Shown here piece after piece: positions 6,962-10,775 of a stretch of DNA of 10,775 nt. The number at the start of each line of letters is the position of its first letter. The first letter of the stretch is position 1. Source of the stretch: Sulfurimonas sp. (lineage in GTDB: Bacteria; Campylobacterota; Campylobacteria; Campylobacterales; Sulfurimonadaceae); the NCBI GenBank assembly GCA_027047745.1, contig JALTUB010000380.1, forward strand, positions 1 to 10,775, given 5' to 3'. The notes below the pieces were generated by a model, which did no database searches, had not been told where the DNA came from, and saw nothing but the letters and a program-made list of their open reading frames with translations. The position numbers were made by a program, and so were the translations under genes.

Positions 6962-8373
6962 ATCTTTTACTCTTGTTAATACCTTCCATCATTATGTTTG
7001 GTGTTAGTTTTTCTAAAAATAAAAATGCTAAATATATTCTTGCATTTACATCGTTGATTATTTTAGGACCAATTATCAAACTTTTTTTACTACCTAAACC
7101 TTATAATCTTTTAGGTAATTATCTCATTGTGGACAAACTAAATATCTATGTACTTTTAGTATCTTCTATAGTTGGTATCGGAGTGACACTAGCACTTTTA
7201 ACACTTGATAAACATGTAAAAGTATCGCCTAAAGCTTATAGAAAATTTTATAGATTTTTTGCAATATTTTGGATAGGTCTTATATTTTCTATACTTTCAA
7301 ATCATATGGGAATATACTGGATAGGACTTGAACTTGCAACGCTTTCTACTGTTTATATGATAAAAACAAACTACACACTAGCTGCACACAAAGAAGCATG
7401 GAACTATATGATAGTAGGAGCTATCGCAGTTTCACTTATACTATTTGGTATTATCTTGATGTATGCAAGTGCAAAGCCTATACTCGGCGAAGATGCTATG
7501 AACTTTAACCTTCTTCTAGCTCATGCAAAAGAGATTCCATCACCATTTTTATTTGAGATGGGATTTGCCATTTCCACTATAGGAATGTTTATTAAAATGG
7601 GATTTTTTCCTATGAACTTGTGGCTTGCAAATATTGAGAGAGCTTCATTTTACCCTGTTGCAGCACTTTTTAGTGGTATTTTAGAATCAGCTGTCATCGT
7701 TGGCTTTTTTAGATTTTCAAAAATCGCTATGGAAGTTAATTATGACCATCTATTTATATTTGTATTTATATATACTATCTTAACTATTTTTATCGTCTCT
7801 TTTTTAATATTTCGTGCAAAAGACTTTCTACGACTATTTTCATTATCAGGTATTGAGCATATGGCACTTATTGTTATATTTTGGGTAAGTGGAGCGCCTT
7901 TTGCAGCACTTTTACACTTTGGAGCTCATGCTTTTTTAAAACCAGCACTCTTTTTATCAACTGGTGTTCTTGAATCAAATGGAAAGTACAAGATTGCTGG
8001 AGCACTTAGAGGCTATAAAGGGGCTAAAGGAACACTCTTTTGGTTTTTAGTTTCACTATTTTTATTGGGCATTATTTCTTTACCACCGAGTCCAATGTTT
8101 TTTAGTGAACTTTATGGTTTTGGGGCTATGATAAGCACGGCAAAACAGGGTCATCATATGCTTGCCATGATAGGTGCAATTTTGTTTTTACTTGCACTTC
8201 TTTCAATCATATTTTATCGCTTTGTAGCCATATATCAGTCAATGAAATATGAGGGAAAAGAGGAAGAAAAAATAGTCTATAATAGTGAGATTTTAGCACT
8301 TGTAATATTTGCAATATCATTAATGTCGCTTTTACTTCCAACATCTATTTCATACCTTAAATCTATAGGATAA
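6958..8373 (+). CDS. HyfF-like antiporter-type membrane subunit
   Basis: A 471-residue NuoN/NuoL-like ion-translocating subunit, placed directly after HyfE as in hyf operons. Key residues are Glu125 in WIGLELATLS (TM5-type), Lys213 in GMFIKMGFFPMNLWLANIER (TM7-type lysine), His320 and Lys328 in LLHFGAHAFLKPALFL, and Glu384 in LPPSPMFFSELYGF. After the TM7 lysine the usual AHSEAPSPVSALLSG stretch of the family is changed to NIERASFYPVAALFSG: the Pro-Val is kept, but the APSP box and the His are lost. The HyfB copies next door keep that box. This may be subfamily divergence. Length is a little under E. coli HyfF. AGAGGAG (6943-6949) precedes the ATG, which overlaps the HyfE stop (ATGA). Confidence 0.9.
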   Translation: MNLLLLLIPSIIMFGVSFSKNKNAKYILAFTSLIILGPIIKLFLLPKPYNLLGNYLIVDKLNIYVLLVSSIVGIGVTLALLTLDKHVKVSPKAYRKFYRFFAIFWIGLIFSILSNHMGIYWIGLELATLSTVYMIKTNYTLAAHKEAWNYMIVGAIAVSLILFGIILMYASAKPILGEDAMNFNLLLAHAKEIPSPFLFEMGFAISTIGMFIKMGFFPMNLWLANIERASFYPVAALFSGILESAVIVGFFRFSKIAMEVNYDHLFIFVFIYTILTIFIVSFLIFRAKDFLRLFSLSGIEHMALIVIFWVSGAPFAALLHFGAHAFLKPALFLSTGVLESNGKYKIAGALRGYKGAKGTLFWFLVSLFLLGIISLPPSPMFFSELYGFGAMISTAKQGHHMLAMIGAILFLLALLSIIFYRFVAIYQSMKYEGKEEEKIVYNSEILALVIFAISLMSLLLPTSISYLKSIG

Positions 8374-8377
8374 AACG

Positions 8378-8761
8378 ATGGCAAAAAAAAGAAAATCTTG
8401 GATGAATGCTGATGAACTTGCTGAGGAAGAGAATATTGTCTCTTTTCACCCTAGAGATATGAAAAGTTTTTATGCTTGGGATGGGGATATATTGGTTTTA
8501 AATATATTGGGTACTCCAAGTGCAAAAAAAGATACTATAGGTAAGACAAAAGGAAACCAACTCAAAATAAGTGTTACAGCTGCACCAGTTGGTGGTCGTG
8601 CAACAGACTACATGGTAAAGTGGTTAGCAAAAGAGTTTGGAGTGAGTCGTGGAGATGTAGAAGTTGTTTTTGGCAGAATGAATGTAAACAAACAACTTAG
8701 AATCAAAGCTCCTAAAAAGTTGATAAAAGCGATAGAAAAAGAGGAGGCAAAAGTAAAATGA
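8378..8761 (+). CDS. DUF167 (YggU/UPF0235) family protein with N-terminal extension
   Basis: A 127-residue soluble, strongly basic protein. Residues about 36-115 match the DUF167 fold: a strand region DGDILVLNILGTPSAKKD, the core KISVTAAPVGGRATDYMVKW (63-82) corresponding to the 'V.a.PvdGkAN..l...La' family motif, LAKEFGVSRGDVEVVFGR (83-100), and NKQLRIKAP (104-112). In most members the middle motif ends in AN; here it is GRATD, so Asn is replaced by Thr. About 35 extra N-terminal residues (KKRKSWMNADELAEEEN) are charged and not part of the domain. The family's biochemical role is not established. TAGGA (8366-8370) lies 7 bases before the ATG. It starts four bases after HyfF and its stop overlaps the HyfG start (ATGA), so it is translationally tied to the complex and may help assemble or regulate it (inference). 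Confidence 0.88.
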   Translation: MAKKRKSWMNADELAEEENIVSFHPRDMKSFYAWDGDILVLNILGTPSAKKDTIGKTKGNQLKISVTAAPVGGRATDYMVKWLAKEFGVSRGDVEVVFGRMNVNKQLRIKAPKKLIKAIEKEEAKVK

Positions 8762-10128
8762 GACTCATAGCACGATATGCAAAAGAGCTTGAAAATGATT
8801 TTGAGATAATAACAGTTTATGAAAATGAAACGCAGATAGATACTATCTCAAAAGCAAATCCTACTATCAAAACTCTAGCAAAAATATTTCCTGTGGCTAT
8901 CTGGTTTGAGAGAAAAATGCATGATGATTTTGGCATCATGATTGAAGATGCCTTTGATAATAGACCACTTGTTCATCAAGAACGATTTCCAAAAGATATA
9001 CATCCATTGCGAAAAAACTTTAAAGCAAAAGAGCTAGAAGAGACAAACTATACTCCTTATAAATATGAAGCTATCAATGGAGATGGTGTTTTTCAAGTAG
9101 CAGTAGGACCTATTCACGCAGGGATAATCGAACCAGGACATTTTCAGTTTTCTCAAGCTGGAGAAGAGATGTTGCATCTTGAAGTAAGACACTTTTATAA
9201 AAATCGTGGGATAGAAAAAATGCTTGAGGGTAAAACACTAGATGATGCAAAACCTATCATAGAGCGAATAAGTGGAAATGAAAGTATAGCTTATCAAATA
9301 TGCCTAAGAGATATTTATCTTCAAGCAACAAAACAAGAACTACCAAAAAAGCTAAAAAAATGGCACGCTTTTTTACTTGAATTAGAACGCATTATTCACC
9401 ATTTAACAGATGTAGGATTTATACCAAACGATGCAGGATTTGGAGCAGCACTTGCTTATGCTTCACAACTATCAGAAGATGCACGGCGTAAGATGAAAGA
9501 GCTAACAGAACACCGTTTTGGTTTTGGAGCGATAGATTTTCAAAACAGTAGTATCGATAAAAGTTCTACACAAGATTGGCTAAATACTCTTCAAAAAAGT
9601 ATAGAAGATTTTGAGGAGTGGATTATGGATGTTCCATCACTTTGGGATAGATTTGATACTACTGGTAAACTAAGTGTAAAAAAAGCTATAAAATACTCTA
9701 CTGTTGGTGTAGTTGCTCGTGCTTCAGGGATTTCCATAGATAGAAGGATAAACCAGTTTTACCTTAATAATGGTTTTGAAATGGCAAGTGAAGTAAGTGG
9801 TGATGTAGCTGCCCGTTTTAAGATTCGTATCAAAGAGTTAAAAAACTCCATAAAAATGATGCTTAACTTTTTACAATATGAGAGCAGTGAGGAGTTTGAG
9901 TTAGAAGATATAAATGATGGAAAATATCAAGCTTATTGTGAAAGTTCAATAGGAGAACTATTTATGGCTATAGATATAAAAGATGGAGTCATAGAGAGAT
10001 TTTTTGCAAGAGACCCAAGTTTTATAAACTGGCAAGCACTTCACATTATGATGCGTAGTGATATTATCGCCGATTTTCCATTGATAAATAAGAGTTGTGA
10101 TTTGAGTTATGCAGGAAATGATTTATGA
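8758..10128 (+). CDS. HyfG-like large subunit (NuoC-NuoD fusion) lacking NiFe cysteines
   Basis: A 456-residue protein. Residues about 40-90 are a short NuoC-type domain, with ERKMHDDFGI (51-60) and HPLRKNF (82-88). From 110 on it is a NuoD/HycE-type large subunit: VGPIHAGIIEPGHFQFSQAG (116-135), EVRHFYKNRGIEKMLEGK (142-159), ELERIIHHL (208-216), DRFDTTGKL (297-305) and VARASG (319-324). Where HycE has the L1 motif RVCGICGFAHSTAY, this protein has RISGNESIAY (171-179, with Arg170). Where HycE has GSLDPCYSCTDR, it has KSCDLSYAGNDL (445-456). All four Ni-ligating cysteines are absent. The chain also ends directly after L2, with no C-terminal peptide of the kind removed by hydrogenase maturation proteases. 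It cannot hold a normal NiFe site and is best called Ehr-like. GAGGAGG (8741-8747) and an ATGA overlap set the start. Confidence 0.92.
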   Translation: MRLIARYAKELENDFEIITVYENETQIDTISKANPTIKTLAKIFPVAIWFERKMHDDFGIMIEDAFDNRPLVHQERFPKDIHPLRKNFKAKELEETNYTPYKYEAINGDGVFQVAVGPIHAGIIEPGHFQFSQAGEEMLHLEVRHFYKNRGIEKMLEGKTLDDAKPIIERISGNESIAYQICLRDIYLQATKQELPKKLKKWHAFLLELERIIHHLTDVGFIPNDAGFGAALAYASQLSEDARRKMKELTEHRFGFGAIDFQNSSIDKSSTQDWLNTLQKSIEDFEEWIMDVPSLWDRFDTTGKLSVKKAIKYSTVGVVARASGISIDRRINQFYLNNGFEMASEVSGDVAARFKIRIKELKNSIKMMLNFLQYESSEEFELEDINDGKYQAYCESSIGELFMAIDIKDGVIERFFARDPSFINWQALHIMMRSDIIADFPLINKSCDLSYAGNDL

Positions 10129-10631
10129 TTAAATTTTGGAATAAAAGATTAAAAGACGGGATAGTTACCCAGAACCTAGAACTTGATGAAGAGTTAAAAA
10201 ATATAAGAAAAGAAATATCAGACAGTGTAAAGAAAAAATTTGCAGGTTCTCTAGCTATCAGAATGGTAGATAGTGGAAGCTGTAATGCATGTGAAGCCGA
10301 ATGTAACGCACTATCAAACCCTTACTATGATTTAGAGCGTCTAGGGATTAGTTTTGTAGCAAGTCCAAGACATGCTGATGTAATGCTACTCAGTGGCATC
10401 ATGACATTTAACATGACACCACATGTAAAAGATGCGTACGAACAGATACCAGCACCCAAATGGGTGATAAGCTTAGGTGACTGCCCTGCCATGATGGCAC
10501 CATTTGATAAAACCTACGCCATTAACGCACCAGTAGATCAGCATTTACCCATAACACATCACATAGCAGGATGCCCACCAAGTCCACTAGATATTATAAA
10601 AGGTTTATTGGAATTTTTGAAAAAGATTTGA
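10125..10631 (+). CDS. HyfI/NuoB-like Fe-S small subunit
   Basis: A 168-residue protein of the NuoB / group 4 hydrogenase small-subunit family (HycG, HyfI), which sits between the large subunit and the membrane anchor and carries the proximal [4Fe-4S] cluster. The cluster ligands appear complete: Cys53 and Cys56 in SGSCNACEAECNAL, Cys120 in LGDCPAMM, and Cys150 in HIAGCPPSP. Cys60 is an extra nearby cysteine. SPRHADVMLLSG (80-91) is the conserved family segment. The first 40 residues are a charged helix-like extension. The protein is shorter than HycG and HyfI at the C-terminus. AGGAAA (10113-10118) lies 6 bases before the ATG, which overlaps the HyfG stop (ATGA). It is the last gene of the operon; an opposing gene fragment ends 10 bases beyond its stop. 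Confidence 0.92.
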   Translation: MIKFWNKRLKDGIVTQNLELDEELKNIRKEISDSVKKKFAGSLAIRMVDSGSCNACEAECNALSNPYYDLERLGISFVASPRHADVMLLSGIMTFNMTPHVKDAYEQIPAPKWVISLGDCPAMMAPFDKTYAINAPVDQHLPITHHIAGCPPSPLDIIKGLLEFLKKI

Positions 10632-10643
10632 AAGAACAATCTT
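10623..10643 (-). terminator. Weak hairpin with U tract for the leftward gene
   Basis: AAGATT (10623-10628) and AATCTT (10638-10643) form a 6-bp stem with a 9-base loop. Reading leftward, the second arm runs into CTTTTTC, so it could end transcription of the minus-strand PIN gene. The stem is AT-rich and short, and for the rightward operon no T tract follows. It also overlaps the end of the HyfI-like gene. Confidence 0.25.
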
Positions 10644-10775
10644 ACACGGGCTTTCCAAGTTGTTTTAGCTTTGTATTAACAATTGCCCATTGAAGCATAA
10701 TCTCTGTATCTATGCCAATAATTCTATTTTCAAATCGTACTAGCAAATCATTCTCTAGCCAATACAATAATTTAT
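10642..10775 (-). pseudogene. 3' part of a PIN-domain (VapC-like) toxin gene, apparently truncated
   Basis: Reading leftward from the window edge, 43 codons end at a TAA (complement of 10642-10644). The peptide contains WLENDLLVRFENRIIGIDTE followed by IMLQWAIVNTKLKQLGKPV. This matches the middle of VapC/FitB-type PIN proteins: 'WL...llprF.grilpid..va..Wa.l.a.l...G.p'. PIN toxins are Mg-dependent ribonucleases of toxin-antitoxin pairs. In the family the chain continues after G.P with a segment containing a conserved Asp and LIAATA, then a final strand with TRN. Here it stops right after GKPV and no such sequence follows in the other frames. The end, and at least one metal-binding acidic residue, therefore seem to be missing. 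It is probably a remnant. The N-terminal half and any antitoxin lie outside the window. Confidence 0.65.

Noticed and set aside
8758..10631. Calling the complex a functional hydrogenase-4 that makes or consumes H2.
   Set aside because: The large subunit lacks both CxxC pairs needed to bind Ni and Fe, and lacks the cleavable C-terminal peptide.

Overview
The window is AT-rich and tightly packed. Nearly all of it is one rightward operon (about 1678-10631) for a membrane complex of the group 4 [NiFe]-hydrogenase / complex I superfamily (Hyf/Hyc-type subunits). The subunit types, the low G+C, the ATGA stop/start overlaps and the tRNA-Lys/tRNA-Glu pair suggest a Campylobacterota bacterium such as Sulfurimonas or a relative. 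That assignment is an inference, because no taxonomic marker gene is present.

Layout. Positions 1-158 (minus strand) hold the start of a lipoprotein gene that runs off the left edge. A textbook sigma70 promoter (261-289) precedes tRNA-Lys(TTT) at 317-392, and tRNA-Glu(TTC) follows at 497-571. Next come a small frameshifted ORF (717-885) and an intact nitroreductase-family flavoprotein (924-1553). A candidate promoter and an imperfect dyad (1594-1642) lead into the operon. Its genes are two tandem, nearly identical HyfB-like antiporter subunits (1678-3564 and 3564-5447), HyfC-like (5444-6364), HyfE-like (6368-6961), HyfF-like (6958-8373), a DUF167/YggU protein (8378-8761), a HyfG-like fused NuoC/NuoD-type large subunit (8758-10128) and a HyfI/NuoB-like small subunit (10125-10631). 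The right edge (10642-10775, minus strand) carries the 3' end of a PIN-domain (VapC-like) toxin gene that appears truncated.

How the genes work together. HyfG and HyfI would form the peripheral electron-transfer arm, HyfC the membrane anchor that couples to it, and the two HyfB copies, HyfF and HyfE the ion-translocating membrane arm. The main point is that the large subunit has lost all four cysteines that hold the NiFe site in true hydrogenases, while the small subunit keeps the cysteines for its proximal Fe-S cluster. No ferredoxin-like (NuoI/HyfH/HyfA-type) subunit is encoded in the operon. The complex is therefore best read as an energy-converting hydrogenase-related (Ehr-like) ion pump, not a hydrogenase. 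Its electron donor and acceptor cannot be deduced from the window. The tandem HyfB duplication gives three large antiporter-type subunits, and a DUF167 gene is translationally coupled between membrane-arm and catalytic-arm genes.
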